This document shows, piece after piece, positions 44,991 to 56,101 of a DNA stretch of 64,000 nucleotides (the stretch's first letter is position 1; every line of letters starts with the position of its first letter). The position numbers were made by a program, and so were the translations under genes. This DNA comes from Hawksworthiomyces lignivorus (lineage: Eukaryota; Ascomycota; Sordariomycetes; Ophiostomatales; Ophiostomataceae): positions 62,001 to 126,000 of the forward strand of contig NTMA01000038.1 in the NCBI GenBank assembly GCA_002917075.1. The letters are read 5' to 3'. The notes under the pieces are model-generated. The model was not told the origin of the DNA. It ran no database searches and worked only from the letters and a program-made list of their open reading frames with translations.

Positions 44991-45533
44991 TGTTTCCTTT
45001 CGACACAGAAGCTTTGTAGGAAAGAAAAGCCTCTCTTCTCGGGGTCGAAGTTGGGGGGGGGGGGAAGAAGAGGAAATTGTCACATTCGCTTCAGCAGTCG
45101 CTTGGTGGAGGTTAAGTAATGACGTACGTCGCCCGTTTGCACTACCTCTTTTCCAGCCATAACTATAGCGAGCTCTGCAACGCTCTGACTCAGCTTGTCA
45201 CTTCTATTTAGTCTTACTATGCCAAAACATTCGCTATAATTATTCTCTCTTAGCGCTTTTCAAGGGCTGGTTAAGGGACTCCATTCTCTTCCGCATCGGG
45301 GCCGGTGGCCGTTCCTGCCGGAAGTCTTTGCGCCAAGCAAGATTGGCTGTACAGCTCTAACTCTACTGTCGCTTTATTATTGGCCACTCGCTTTTGTGCC
45401 CACAAAAGAAAGAATGGACCCACTTTAAAATGAAGTGCAATGGCAATCTTTCTTTTACATCGCGCTGAGCCAAGCCGAAGAAGATCGATAATTCCCATCA
45501 CATTTAGGATTTCACTCTGAATCCTAGCTACTC
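44991..45533. promoter_or_regulatory. Divergent promoter region, phosphatase and PPR genes
   Basis: 543 bp between divergent starts. A G12 homopolymer is at 45053-45064, an error-prone spot just upstream of the chosen phosphatase start. No other feature is supported. Confidence 0.5.
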
Positions 45534-48383
45534 ATGAGGGATTCGCGTGTAGTCTGTTTTCTCTGCCGCTCGAGGCTCTCTACCCAGTCAGCTGTGGCAG
45601 CGCTTCAAGGAGGCGCCTTCAACAGCCGAACTCTGCTGCGAAGACAATGGCACGCAGCAGCTGGATTGAGCACGAGGGCAGGTCTTGCGGACACTGAAGG
45701 CAATGATACCCGCGGTCGTATTGATAATCCTACTGATAATGAGAAAATTCGCACAGCAACACCGGCGCAAGGCGTCAGTGGTAGAGTACGGCCAGCGATG
45801 ATGAACGGCACAAGCACATCACAGCCACCGCAACGAAGGTCGCAGAGACAACCGGATGATCCAGCTCTTGCAATATTTCGAAATATTGTAGAGGGCCACC
45901 ATAAACAGAAGAAAGACCATCCCAAACCACAAAGAAAGAGGGGTACCCAGAAACGAGACCTAGACATTCGGCCGGAACACGAGCAGATTGATGAGTTACT
46001 AAAGCAACCGGCTTCTGGTCGTCTCCTCCCGAATGGCATGGATATCTACGACCAGCTCGTGAAGCTGACGCAGATGCGGTCGCAGCCCGATGTGTCTATC
46101 GGCACCTTGTTCGCTTTTTTTGAGGCAACAATGTATCCACACATGGCGACCGCACCGCGCGAGCTTCCAAACATCTTTCGATTGACCGCCCAGCAGCTTG
46201 TGCGTGATGTTTCTGCAGCCAAGAGACATGACTACCTGGCAAGCGAACTTCCATCAGTGGCTCGTATTACACAAATACGAAGGCAGTTTGACCTGCTGAA
46301 CGTCCCAAAACCATGGGTGCCCCTTGTATTGGGACTTTTGGAGGAGATCTTGCGACTCAAGAATTCAGAGAGCGAAAATCTGCCGGTGGCTATAATACAG
46401 GATGGGGAATATGGAGCCAAGGACGCAACAAAATCACTACCAGCGAAGAAACAGCGAGATGCTTTGCTTGAAGATCTTGTTCAGGCCTGGCGTTTGTTTA
46501 GCCTACCGGATATTGTTGTCGCCAACCAGGAAACTCTAGACCAGGCATCACCTAGCGAGTTCCGGCTGCCAACACCAGATTCTGCATTGCTCTCCAAATA
46601 CGTTAGAACGAACAACATCCAGTTAGCTTTCGCGTCACTATTCCCTCGCTATGCACCGCGTCAGCTGCAGCCACTGACCCCAGCGGTGCTTGCTTCATAT
46701 GCTGTTCTGACGGATCCGGCTATCACTACCCCCGATGCGGAAAGCAACGCAATCGAATTTTTACATGCTGTCGCTGAAATATTAAAGGCTCTGAATATTA
46801 ACCGCCAGGCCATAGCTGACATGTTCGAAGCTTCCCCAGATCTTGGTACATACGTACTCACAAGGTGGCCTCTAGTAAAACAAGATCGGACTAAGCATCA
46901 ATTGTTGCAGTCACCTGCCATTGGTAGTTCTAAGAGTCATAAGTCTTTATCTCTCGACAACATTCATCAGCAACTCAGCCAGGCGCTGAGAGCAAGAAAT
47001 TTACAGGCTTGCGAAACCGCTTGGGACCGCTTTTGGTCAGCTGTCACTGAGCCAGATGCAGAAGGGTCCGATAAACTACGCAGTAGCACCGAGATGTTCG
47101 ACTACTTTATCATGGCGTTTACAACCATGCGCATGCCCAATCGGGCTATTGCAGTATGGAACTTAATGACTATGGCGGGCATTAAGCCTACCTTACGCAC
47201 TTGGACATCTTTTATGGAGGGCTGCAAGCGAGCATCAAATCCGACGGGCATTCACAACATTTGGGAGAAGCTGGTGGCCTCAGGCATTCAAGTAGATACA
47301 GCTGTTTGGACTGCAAGGATCTCCGGACTTATCCAAGCGGGCGAAGCTGAAGCCGGCATCCGAGCCCTTGAAGAGATGCAGCAGGTATGGGAGGCTTCGA
47401 TTGGTGACAATACCAACAGTAACAGCCCTATAGCAAAAGCAGTCAAGCCAACTATAGAGCCCGTCAATGCAGCTATTGCTGGAGTGCTGCGACGGAGTGA
47501 TTTGGTTGCGGCTAAGAAAATACTGGCGTGGGCCGGCCGCCATAACATTGAGCCGAATGTGATAACATTTAACACCATTCTTCGTCCTCTTGTGCGCGAG
47601 GGCCGAGGTGACGAAGTGGCGGGACTGTTAGATATGATGCGACAACTCCAGATCCAACCTGACGAAGCCACCGTGACTATCCTACTGGATGGTGCTCTAG
47701 GCCGCGGTGCTCTGGCAGGCCGCGGTGCAGCGGAGCAGGTTGAGGTGGTTAAGCAAGTGTTGACCGAAGTGGAAGCGTCCGGGTTAGACGCAAACCAGCA
47801 GACATACGCCAAGATTATTTACCTGTTACTACGAAGCGAGCACGGAAATGGCAGCACTGTCAACGGCCATGCGGACGCGGCCGTAGAAGTAGTGCTCGAC
47901 AGAATGCGGCAGCGCGGACTGGCACTGTCACCGCACATTTGCACGATTCTTGCGGAGCACTATTTTTCGCGGGACCCGCCGGACTTGGAGGCTGTGCGTG
48001 CTTTGATTGAGGAAGGCCACCCAAGGGGATTGCCACTACATCTGAAATCGAAATCACAGGCATCTCATTCGTTTGACCGAGTGTTTTGGGAGCGCATCGT
48101 TCGTGGCTACGCCCAGGTTGGTGACACCGCCAGTGCTCAGAAGTACTTTGCGCATATCGCCGACTCACTGTCTGTGACAACATCAACGCTCGAGGATCTT
48201 TTGCGAGCGCTGATCCAGAACAGCGAGTGGGACTCCGCAAAACAGCTGGTAACGAAAGTGCAAGCTCAGAAAACGCTTCTGGTGCAAGGTGGAGAGGAGG
48301 CGGTGCGGACGACAGACGCGCGGCTGTTCCGCCATCGATTCTGGCATCTCGCTGCGGAGCATGGGCTTTTGCAAACGCCATGA
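45534..48383 (+). CDS. Mitochondrial pentatricopeptide-repeat (PPR) protein
   Basis: Single exon, 949 aa. The N-terminus is Arg/Ser/Leu-rich with few acids (MRDSRVVCFLCRSRLSTQSAVAALQ...), which suggests mitochondrial import. Helical pairs with PPR character run from about residue 520 to 720: FDYFIMAFTTMRMPNRAIAVW, NLMTMAGIKPTLRTWTSFMEG, ASGIQVDTAVWTARISGLI, RHNIEPNVITFNTILRPLV and LQIQPDEATVTILLDGAL. More degenerate repeats follow to about 930. Such proteins bind mitochondrial RNAs. A Neurospora complex I assembly protein (CIA84) is a possible relative, but I could not verify this, so no symbol is given. The gene converges on MTW1, 254 bp between stops. Confidence 0.82.
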   Translation: MRDSRVVCFLCRSRLSTQSAVAALQGGAFNSRTLLRRQWHAAAGLSTRAGLADTEGNDTRGRIDNPTDNEKIRTATPAQGVSGRVRPAMMNGTSTSQPPQRRSQRQPDDPALAIFRNIVEGHHKQKKDHPKPQRKRGTQKRDLDIRPEHEQIDELLKQPASGRLLPNGMDIYDQLVKLTQMRSQPDVSIGTLFAFFEATMYPHMATAPRELPNIFRLTAQQLVRDVSAAKRHDYLASELPSVARITQIRRQFDLLNVPKPWVPLVLGLLEEILRLKNSESENLPVAIIQDGEYGAKDATKSLPAKKQRDALLEDLVQAWRLFSLPDIVVANQETLDQASPSEFRLPTPDSALLSKYVRTNNIQLAFASLFPRYAPRQLQPLTPAVLASYAVLTDPAITTPDAESNAIEFLHAVAEILKALNINRQAIADMFEASPDLGTYVLTRWPLVKQDRTKHQLLQSPAIGSSKSHKSLSLDNIHQQLSQALRARNLQACETAWDRFWSAVTEPDAEGSDKLRSSTEMFDYFIMAFTTMRMPNRAIAVWNLMTMAGIKPTLRTWTSFMEGCKRASNPTGIHNIWEKLVASGIQVDTAVWTARISGLIQAGEAEAGIRALEEMQQVWEASIGDNTNSNSPIAKAVKPTIEPVNAAIAGVLRRSDLVAAKKILAWAGRHNIEPNVITFNTILRPLVREGRGDEVAGLLDMMRQLQIQPDEATVTILLDGALGRGALAGRGAAEQVEVVKQVLTEVEASGLDANQQTYAKIIYLLLRSEHGNGSTVNGHADAAVEVVLDRMRQRGLALSPHICTILAEHYFSRDPPDLEAVRALIEEGHPRGLPLHLKSKSQASHSFDRVFWERIVRGYAQVGDTASAQKYFAHIADSLSVTTSTLEDLLRALIQNSEWDSAKQLVTKVQAQKTLLVQGGEEAVRTTDARLFRHRFWHLAAEHGLLQTP

Positions 48384-48637
48384 AGACAATAAGATCCGAA
48401 TTGATTTATATGTAGATATTTTTCACACCTCAAACTTAGGTAATATAGAATATTTTGTTCATATATATACATAAAATTGTACAACAATACCATGAGCCGC
48501 CAATCCCAAAACCAATTGGAATTCCAATGTCCCATAATTCATTCATACACATAAAGCCAAAACACCGAATCCAATTTGTGATCACTTCTTCTTTCTTTAT
48601 TTGTCAAGCATCTCTCCTGGGCCTCTTAGTAAAAACC

Positions 48638-49872
48638 TCATGATTTGTCCATTGCCTCTCCATCTTCTTCATCTCTTGGAAGGCCGGATGGTAGAGCCTT
48701 CGATACCCCTCCGTGAGCTTCTCGTAGGATGCTAAGAATATTAGTTAACGCATCTGGTTCTACCGCTGGATTAATATTGCTGCTGCTGCCGCCGGCGTCC
48801 ATATGTGGGGAGCTGCTTTTATCGGCGCGCACTTCTCCATTCCGGCCTAGGTCTAACCCGCGTACCCGTTCGAGGTGTTTACGCGTCGATCCCTCTATGT
48901 ACTCAAGCCGCTCTCTCCGCCACGACTTATCTCCTTCTCGTTCTGCATTGTCTTTCTCAGAAGCTGCTGCCTCGGCCAAGCCGGGCGCCATCCGTCTTAG
49001 CTCGTTCGATAATTGACGCAATGCCGGAAGCTGCGAGAGGGCAAACGCAGTGGTCGTAGTGAGGGGTTCATTGGAATCGCTATCGGTGAGCGATCCACGG
49101 TCGAGTAGGAAAGCAAGTGACGATTCTCCAGCGGCAGCGTCGTCGCCATTGTCGTCCAATAGTGGCTTGGATTCAGATTTCACTGTCGGAATAGGGCCGG
49201 CCACTGCTCGCAGTTGTTTCAGCATCGCTTCGTTGCGTACCGTCTCGACCTCCAGCAAGTGGCCCAGCTTGAGACTAGCTTGCAGCCGGCGGTACAGATG
49301 AGAGATAGAAACGTCAGATATGGCACCATCCTCACCATATCCAGGTCCGTCAGGTTCTCCCGGTTCCTCTCTGGATTCTACACCTTGGCTCCCTGCGGCA
49401 AAGTCCAGTCCCTCGTAGTGGGCAAGCCTTATCCAATTTCGATCTTCGGGCCGCACGCATAGAATATTGCGCATGACATAAAGCTCAAACTTGTCGAAAT
49501 TACGATCGATGGAAGCGCATAAGAGCGTCTCGAGTTGATGTGTGCCGTTCTCAACTTCGTGGCGGTGGGCATCTGCAGCAGCCTGGAGTGCCGCCTGGGT
49601 CTCTTCTTGCCGCTTCCCAGTCGTTGCCTTCTTGGAAGGCTTAAACCCAAGACTAGCTGGTGGCTGACGTAGAAGTGCTTGCTCGACACTATTGAGGGCG
49701 CGTTCGGCGAGGATGTTGACGCTATTAATAATATCGTCGAGAAGACTCTGCATACATAAACAGTTAAGATCGAGGAATCCACACCCCACAATCAGTTGGT
49801 TTAACTCACAACTGGCGGATAGCCAAAATGCTCTGTGAGAAGCTCAGTATCTGAATTGGCTGAAGAAGCCAT
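48638..49872 (-). CDS. MTW1: Kinetochore MIS12-complex subunit Mtw1/Mis12
   Basis: Links centromeric chromatin to the KNL1/NDC80 microtubule-binding complexes. Exons 49872-49810 and 49747-48638 give 390 aa. The first exon encodes MASSANSDTELLTEHFGYPPV; joined to SLLDDIINSVNILAERALNSVEQALL, this is the hallmark Mis12 N-terminus (LLTEHFGYPP). Further conserved pieces are HQLETLLCASIDRNFDKFELYVMRNILCV and the helix LQASLKLGHLLEVETVRNEAMLKQL. The C-terminal half is longer than in yeasts, with Ser/Gly-rich and acidic insertions. Without the intron the frame would begin at a spurious ATG at 49789. A GACGCGTC palindrome sits about 110 bp upstream of the start codon. Confidence 0.93.
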
Positions 49873-50280
49873 TATTGCCTGCATGCTAGTGGCATAAATG
49901 CCTATGAATTTGTAGTTTTGTCGTTTCTGATGAAGATATTTGCGTTATAGATTGTCTGGTAGAGCGCACCCATTCAACGCGACGCGTCGCTGAGTGGCTC
50001 ATTGATGATTGGAGTTGTTTGGTGGGGCAGGTCAAGGCTGTGTTGTGCCTAAATCGCAAGGCGCCAATCCTAACTAATACGTCACCAAGACGTCCCTCTT
50101 TCCCCTTTTGGCGTCAATCAAACGAAGGCAAACACGATGTATCCTGCATCAGCCATCGTCTGACGTGTTCAAGAGAAGAGTGATGGGCATCTCAAATTTA
50201 TTCTGATAATTATTATACATCCGAGCTCGTCTCCTAATGTCTCTCTCTTGACTTCTTTCTATGCAAACTTAACGCTCGCC
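49873..50280. promoter_or_regulatory. Divergent promoter region, MTW1 and proline-rich gene
   Basis: 408 bp between divergent starts. An MBF-like double site is listed separately. The right end is pyrimidine-rich on the + strand, as a leader should be. Confidence 0.55.
49977..49988 (+). promoter_or_regulatory. Overlapping ACGCGA / GACGCGTC (MCB-like) sites
   Basis: ACGCGA (49977-49982) overlaps the perfect palindrome GACGCGTC (49981-49988). It is about 105-115 bp upstream of the MTW1 start codon, a plausible distance for a G1/S or M-phase-linked element. ACGCGT cores also occur inside coding regions of this window, so one site alone is modest evidence. Confidence 0.4.
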
Positions 50281-51487
50281 ATGTCTGGTTTTTCTAACAT
50301 CTTGAAAAACGGCTGGCATCCTGACAATGATCCCGATTTGAAGAAGCAGGTGGTATGTTTCTTTGTTTCATCCTTCTATTAACTCTGTCGCATTCTTCTA
50401 ACTTTTTTCATAGACCGGCTTATTCAAGAAATCCGATGACTCAAAATATAGTAATGCCGCCAATCACACTTCTCGACCACTGTCATCTCTGCGGGACCCG
50501 GCCTCATTCGGTCCTCCACCAAGGCACGTAGCCCTCGGCGGTGGAGCTAATATCGAAAGTACCGCGTCTGCCGAGAGGCCGACAGCACCGTCTTACTCCA
50601 CTTTACCGCCCCGGACGAGCAATGCCCAAGTTGCTACCTCCGGCAAGGTGTCCACGTCACAAGACCCTACTAGAGCCGCTGAAGAAGAAAAGCACCAACA
50701 ATCGTCGGTCTCACACCCTTACCGCGTTGACACTACTGGCATATCAGTAACACACTTGCCGCCTCCTCCCATACGTAGATTCGGCGCTGATGGTAGCCCG
50801 CCGCTACCACTGCCTAGGCAGGCGACACCACCTCGAGCTATACCACCAAGTCTCCCACCAAGGCTGCCGCCGCGAGCATCTCCAATGCTAGCCAAATCCT
50901 CAAGCCAACCGTCCCATCTCCCCCCCCCTGCAACGTCACCTCTTTCAGGTGATCTCATTTCTAGACCCGAGGCATCTCAAACTTCGGTCGATAGTTATAT
51001 CAACCAAGCCGCCGTCAACAGGCTAGGGCATGCAGGTGTGTCTGTACCAGGACTCGGTATCGGAGTTGGAGCACATGGAGACCATGGCAATACACAGGCA
51101 CCCGCGGCTATTTCTCATATCGCGTCTGTAGCGGCCACACGAGCAACTCCATCGCCACAGCGATCATCGCCGCAGCTAGATTTACAGAAATCTCCCACCC
51201 CTCAACTTACTGGACTTCAAGCACGATTTACAAATGCAGAGATGAAAGAAGCAGCATCGTCATCTCAATCACCCGGGCATACTTCTCTACAGCAACTGTC
51301 TCACAGCTCGGCATCAAGTTTATTGGCGGGAAAGAAAAAGCCTCCACCGCCGCCAGTTCCCAAGAAAAAGTCAGACTTTGCAACAACACCGGGCCAGCTG
51401 CACAACAAAACAGACAGCATTACTGATGATAATGACGGCAAGCCACCGCCGCCAATTCCCATGTCGACACGGCCGCAACAGTGGTGA
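50281..51487 (+). CDS. Proline-rich protein with SH3-ligand motifs
   Basis: Exons 50281-50352 and 50414-51487 give 381 aa. The start MSGFSNILKNGWHPDNDPDLKKQV continues into TGLFKKSDD after a 61-nt intron, followed by PLSSLRDPASFGPPPRHVALGGG. The middle is disordered and very rich in Pro, Ser and Ala, with many PxxP ligands (HLPPPPIRRF, PPRLPPRASP). The end has [16 protein letters not shown] and PPPPIPMSTRPQQW. This layout is that of adaptor proteins at actin patches; filamentous-fungal relatives of yeast Aim3 are the nearest family I can suggest, with low certainty. No catalytic domain is present. It shares its upstream region with MTW1. Confidence 0.75.
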
Positions 51488-51848
51488 TGGGCTTGGTTAG
51501 TTTCTTTTCATAAGTCGTTTCTGTATAATTTCGTTTTCTCTCTTTTGGAGATAACCGAGTAGAATGGCACAAAATATCATATTGTGAATCATGTCAGAAC
51601 CGTATAACTATGTCCGTTTATGCGCGATTCTGTTTCTTTTTTGAAGGTAGTCAACTAGGAAACATGCCAAATTCGCTGGATTGATTTGCGTTCTCCATTT
51701 TTCTCTTTTTGATATACTATCTTTTCTTCTTGGACACAAAAACACAACAAGGGAAGTCAAAGCTAGGATAAATGGACCCAAGCCACAAGACAGTCCTGTA
51801 CAATCGAAAACCTGCGGCCCATTGGCAAAGGCTGTAAATACAGACCGC
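51488..51848. other. Convergent intergenic spacer
   Basis: 361 bp between the stops of the proline-rich gene (+) and TCTP (-). It probably holds both 3' untranslated regions. No gene is seen. Confidence 0.6.
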
Positions 51849-52686
51849 TTACACCTTCACGGCCTTCAAGCCATGCTTCCAAATGACGAAATAGGGGGTT
51901 ATGCCATCCTCACGGTAGTTGAGAAGGAGGAGCCTAAAGCAACCAGTCAGCGAGAGAGCTCGAGGCTGCGAAGAAAACGGGTGAGAAATCCTATTCACTT
52001 ACATGCCCGACGGGTCATCAGAGTTACCAGAATAAAATTCGTAGTCCTTGAAATTGGGAGCAATGGTGTTCTTATAGTAACCCTGCACGCCGGTCATAAA
52101 CTTCTTAATTTCCTCGGCAGATGTGCCATTCTCCTCCAGGATGGTCTTGATGGCCTTCAAGTAAGGCTTGAAGACCAAATCCAGGTAGTCCTTCTTCGTG
52201 AGGGCGCCTCTTGGCTGCAGTCGGAAAGAGTGGATGATGTTGTTCACACGGACGGCCTGATCGTCGAGCTCATCCTCAGCCTCTTCAGCCGAAGCATTGG
52301 CACCAGTGTCTAAAGAAACCTATTAACAAAGAAGACCGTTTTTTTTTGGCTCGCGACATAGAAATGGAACTTCTAAGTGGGCTAACATACCGACGGTGAC
52401 GGCACCCTCAGTGATCATGGTGCAGTCGACTTCGTAGACTACGCCATCAATCTCCTTGAGATCGTATGAGTCAGAGATGATCTCGGCACCGGTGATGATA
52501 TCCTAAAAATGAGGCCAATTAGTGAAACTAGGTAAACAATATACGAAAGAAGAGACATTATGTGGCTGGTGTTCATATAACAGGAGCGAACGAAGAAAGG
52601 AAGTCTCCCCCCCCCCAAAAATTTATCTGAATGGATGTGTAGGACTCAGTTTTCCTTGCCTATCTACCTACCTCAAAAACAATCAT
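51849..52686 (-). CDS. TMA19: Translationally controlled tumour protein (TCTP)
   Basis: Small abundant cytosolic protein that associates with ribosomes and mitochondria under stress (yeast Tma19). Exons 52686-52672, 52502-52391, 52309-52003 and 51933-51849 give 172 aa, the normal TCTP length. The 15-nt first exon MIVFE joins [30 protein letters not shown]. Exon 3 holds the two-helix hairpin and [16 protein letters not shown]. The last exon supplies [27 protein letters not shown]. All three introns restore the frame. The first two splice acceptors follow T-rich tracts. The gene is divergent from SUR2 across a 1.5-kb promoter. Confidence 0.97.
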
Positions 52687-54195
52687 GTTGGCGATTTACG
52701 TTAGCGTAGACGAGACGTTCTCTTCGTATGGTCCTCTGAGGAAAGAATAAAAGAAGATAATTAAACAGAAATCAAAGAAAGAAACTCCTTTGCAAATATT
52801 GATTCCCGAGAGAGAAGAAAAGAGAGGGGGCAAAAGGGAGATAATTTTTTTGGCAGAAGAGAAAAGTGGGAGGGATTCACAGAGCTGTATTTTGGCGGGG
52901 TAAGTACTCTCAACATACAAAACTATGTGGGGGAGTACAAATACAGAGTCTCGAGCTGGATCGTAGCCCAGTTCAATCTGACACTGAATTTCTGTATGCC
53001 ATCTTTGCATTAAATCTGAGCTTCTGATTTGCGCTGCACTAATGCCTAAGGCAGCGCATTTTTAGGGGGACAATTACCTGAAACTATTTTATTTAGGGGG
53101 AGGTTGTTCCCACATTGAGCCACATTGTGGAGTACTTGAATCGCAGGCTATGGCTGAGAAATTATTGCTTAGTTATCTAAAACAGTCAAGACCAACTCTA
53201 GAGAGGCGCTAGAAAATTAAGTCACCTTTATACTACGTAGGTAGCATTTATGCAAAGTACTCCGTACCCATATCTTAAAAAAAAAAAAAAAAAAAGCATC
53301 AGCGAATACATATGTTAAAGAGCAATAAAAGAAAGAAGGCGTATGCTTCCAAGACGCGTCAGTTGGAACAAAACTCATCGACAGAGCTTCTCGACTTAAA
53401 TGCCTTTAACTGCTGAGGTCCAGTTAGAGTCGGTGAGAGGTGGTCCGACGTGGCGTGGCAACTCAGTAGAGGAAAGGCCCAACAATCAAGCAAAAAAGGA
53501 AGAAAAACGGAACATAATCTTGCACACAGAATACTGTGGAATTGGCAATACTTCATCACGTAGGCTGAGCTGGCTCGGAATGCGCGGGTGGCCAGGCGCG
53601 TAGGTAAGAAACGAAATTGCCCGCCCCCCTTAAAATCGCGACGGCAAAAAGCTAAACTCCACTAAAAACACGTAAAAAATGTAGTTTCTTGATGATCATC
53701 CTACCCTTTTGACTTTCGTCCCACGGAGTCACTACCTCTGTTCTCTCCCGTTCCACGCGCCTTGCCGTCTTGTCTTGTTCTCTTTTTCCCCTCGTCTTCT
53801 AGGCCTGTTATCAGATCCAAACACTTCTTCCCCCCCCGGTCCCCAATTTCAATTGAACTCCTTTTCCTTCCCAAAAAGAAGGGTCGCACGATCGAGCCCC
53901 AAATTAACGACCGATTTCCGTTCCACCTCCGAACGAGCCTCGCCCTCTCTTTTATATTTCGCTCTATTTCTATTCGGGACTCTTCTCTTCTTTTATCTCC
54001 CTTCTCTTCCTACTTCTGTCGCTAGATTTTCTTTCTTGGATCAGAGGCTTCATCTTCCCTTTCTTTTTTGCATACTCTTCATGCGTGTCTACCGCAAATA
54101 GATCATATTTTCGATATTGAAGTCAATTTTATCACTTCGTCATCTTGCATCCCTTCACGCTGCTAACATATTGTGTACGACGCCCTTTTTCCAAT
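52687..54195. promoter_or_regulatory. Divergent promoter region of TCTP and SUR2
   Basis: 1.5 kb. It contains an A19 tract (53277-53295), a GTACTCCGTAC motif (53257-53267) and a GACGCGTC palindrome (53353-53360). From 53700 to 54190 the + strand is strongly CT-rich, a probable SUR2 leader. Open frames there are compositional. No gene is supported. Confidence 0.55.
53257..53267 (-). repeat. GTACGGAGTAC motif copy
   Basis: The + strand reads GTACTCCGTAC. It lies in the TCTP/SUR2 divergent region, 9 bp before an A19 tract. Confidence 0.7.
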
Positions 54196-55492
54196 ATGGG
54201 CAACGCAACCTTTGCCAGTGACCTACCGCCGCTACCGACATACTCGGTCGAGCCCTTGCCTAACTTGCTCCCCTTCATCTCCGACTTCTGGCTGTCCCTT
54301 ATTCTGCCTCACCTGTGTTACTGGGTCGTATCACTCATATTTCACGTCATTGATGTCTACAACCTATTTCCACAATATCGTCTGCACACTCCTGAAGAAA
54401 TCACTGCACGCAACCATGCCTCGCGTTTCGAAGTCGCCCGCGATGTCGTCATCGAGCAGATTATCCAGATCGCCACATCCGCGCTGCTGTCACTGACCGA
54501 ACCGATCCAAATGACGGGCAAGGAAGATTATGATGTGGCCGTATGGGCCCAACGCATCCGTCTTGCCCAGCGCGCCCTACCTACCATGCTGGGTTTACTG
54601 GGCCTCAATGCTGCTGCGCTGGCGAAGAGCATGTCAACATCACATCCGCTCCTAGCTGGCGCCCTTGCTGGTGGACATTACCCCTTCCTGACGACGACAA
54701 TAACTTCGTCCTCGTCACCGGGAGCCGGTGGTCTTTCTGAGGTGCCCGCCTTTGCTTCTTGGGAGCTCTTGCTAGCCAAGGCTATTTACTGGTTTATCAT
54801 TCCGACATCCCAATTCTGGTTCGCTGTTACGTTCCTCGACTCATGGCAATACTTTTGGCACCGTCTAATGCACGTCAATAAGTGGATGTATGGTACGTCA
54901 TTGGTAACACACTTCATATGTCGGCTCTTGTATTCCGATGTCTGCCTCTTCAGTTTGGAAGATTAAAAGCTGACTCTTATAATTAGTCCACTGGCACTCT
55001 CGTCACCACCGCCTCTATGTCCCTTATGCATACGGTGCCCTCTACAACCATCCTGTGGAGGGCTTTGTGCTCGACACGGCTGGCGCTGGACTGGCATACA
55101 AGGTGGCGTTCTTGACTCAGCGCAGCGGAATGCTCTTCTTTGTCTTCAGTACTATAAAGACAGTCGACGACCACTGCGGCTATGCTCTACCATGGGACCC
55201 CTTGCAGCGCATCACTAGCAACAATGCTGCTTACCATGATATCCATCATCAAAGCTGGGGTATCAAGACCAATTTCTCGCAACCGTTCTTCACATTCTGG
55301 GATCGTCTCTTAGGCACTATGTGGCAGGGAGACACCAAGTTGAAATACGCACGAGACCGTGAAAATGCAGCCAAAAAGACCGTTGCTGCCGCTGTCGCCG
55401 CATCAGCAGAAAAATCAGCAACAGCCAAACCGGAGAAGCCGTCCAAGTCTCCAAAGGCAGCGAAGACAAGCAATATTGCAACGAGCCAGTAG
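54196..55492 (+). CDS. SUR2: Sphinganine C4-hydroxylase
   Basis: ER membrane di-iron enzyme that hydroxylates dihydrosphingosine to phytosphingosine. Exons 54196-54892 and 54987-55492 give 400 aa. The start at 54196 gives MGNATFASDLPPLPTYSVEPLPNLLPFI before the first membrane helix; the in-frame ATG at 54145 lies in the leader. The histidine boxes of the fatty-acid hydroxylase superfamily are complete: HRLMH (residues 222-226), HWHSRHH (234-240, made by the splice at Y|VHWH) and HDIHH near the end of the catalytic region. FFTFWDRLLGTMW follows. The C-terminal tail is Lys/Ala-rich, which is typical of filamentous-fungal orthologues and may serve as an ER signal. Confidence 0.95.
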
Positions 55493-56101
55493 GGAGAGAG
55501 ATGCTGCGCCGCTGTTGTATTACCCGTACCCTTCTTATCTATATCATTCTGCTGTTTGTTCACTTTCGCTTCACTGTATTTTTGAACATCTATCTCTTTC
55601 GTAATTCTCTTAACAACCTCTCTTCTTTTCAGGAATGACCGTGCAGGCAGGGTATTGGGGGAAAATAGTCTTGTTTAATTTATCATGGGCATCAGGAAGG
55701 CGTTTGTTTCATCTTTAATCTACGATCTACTCTGTCCTTTGCCCTTTGATTCTGGTTTGGGTGGATTCTTACCAATATTCTTAATCTCTTTCTTGTCTGG
55801 TCAAAACCCCCACATTTTGGTTTCGCTCTGCTCCAACTAGCTTAATATAGAAGGTAATTTTCGGTGTAAATAAAGCGTTCGAGTGTACTGCAGAGCAATT
55901 CTTTTGTCTCGATATTCCATTCTTCGCAGAGACGGATTCAAAATCTGTCTTGCACTTTGTTCGTTTGCTGTGCGTTCCTGTATAAGACACTCTGCCAAGG
56001 TAAGCAAGCCTGAGGAGAGCATGAGTATGTCAACTCAAACACCACATATTCCACGTCTAACTATCAGAGGTGTCTCTTTCTTGTGCACCCGCACTTAAAT
56101 A
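55493..56101. other. Convergent intergenic spacer
   Basis: 609 bp between the stops of SUR2 (+) and the roadblock gene (-), T-rich on the + strand near SUR2. No coding signal is seen. Confidence 0.6.
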
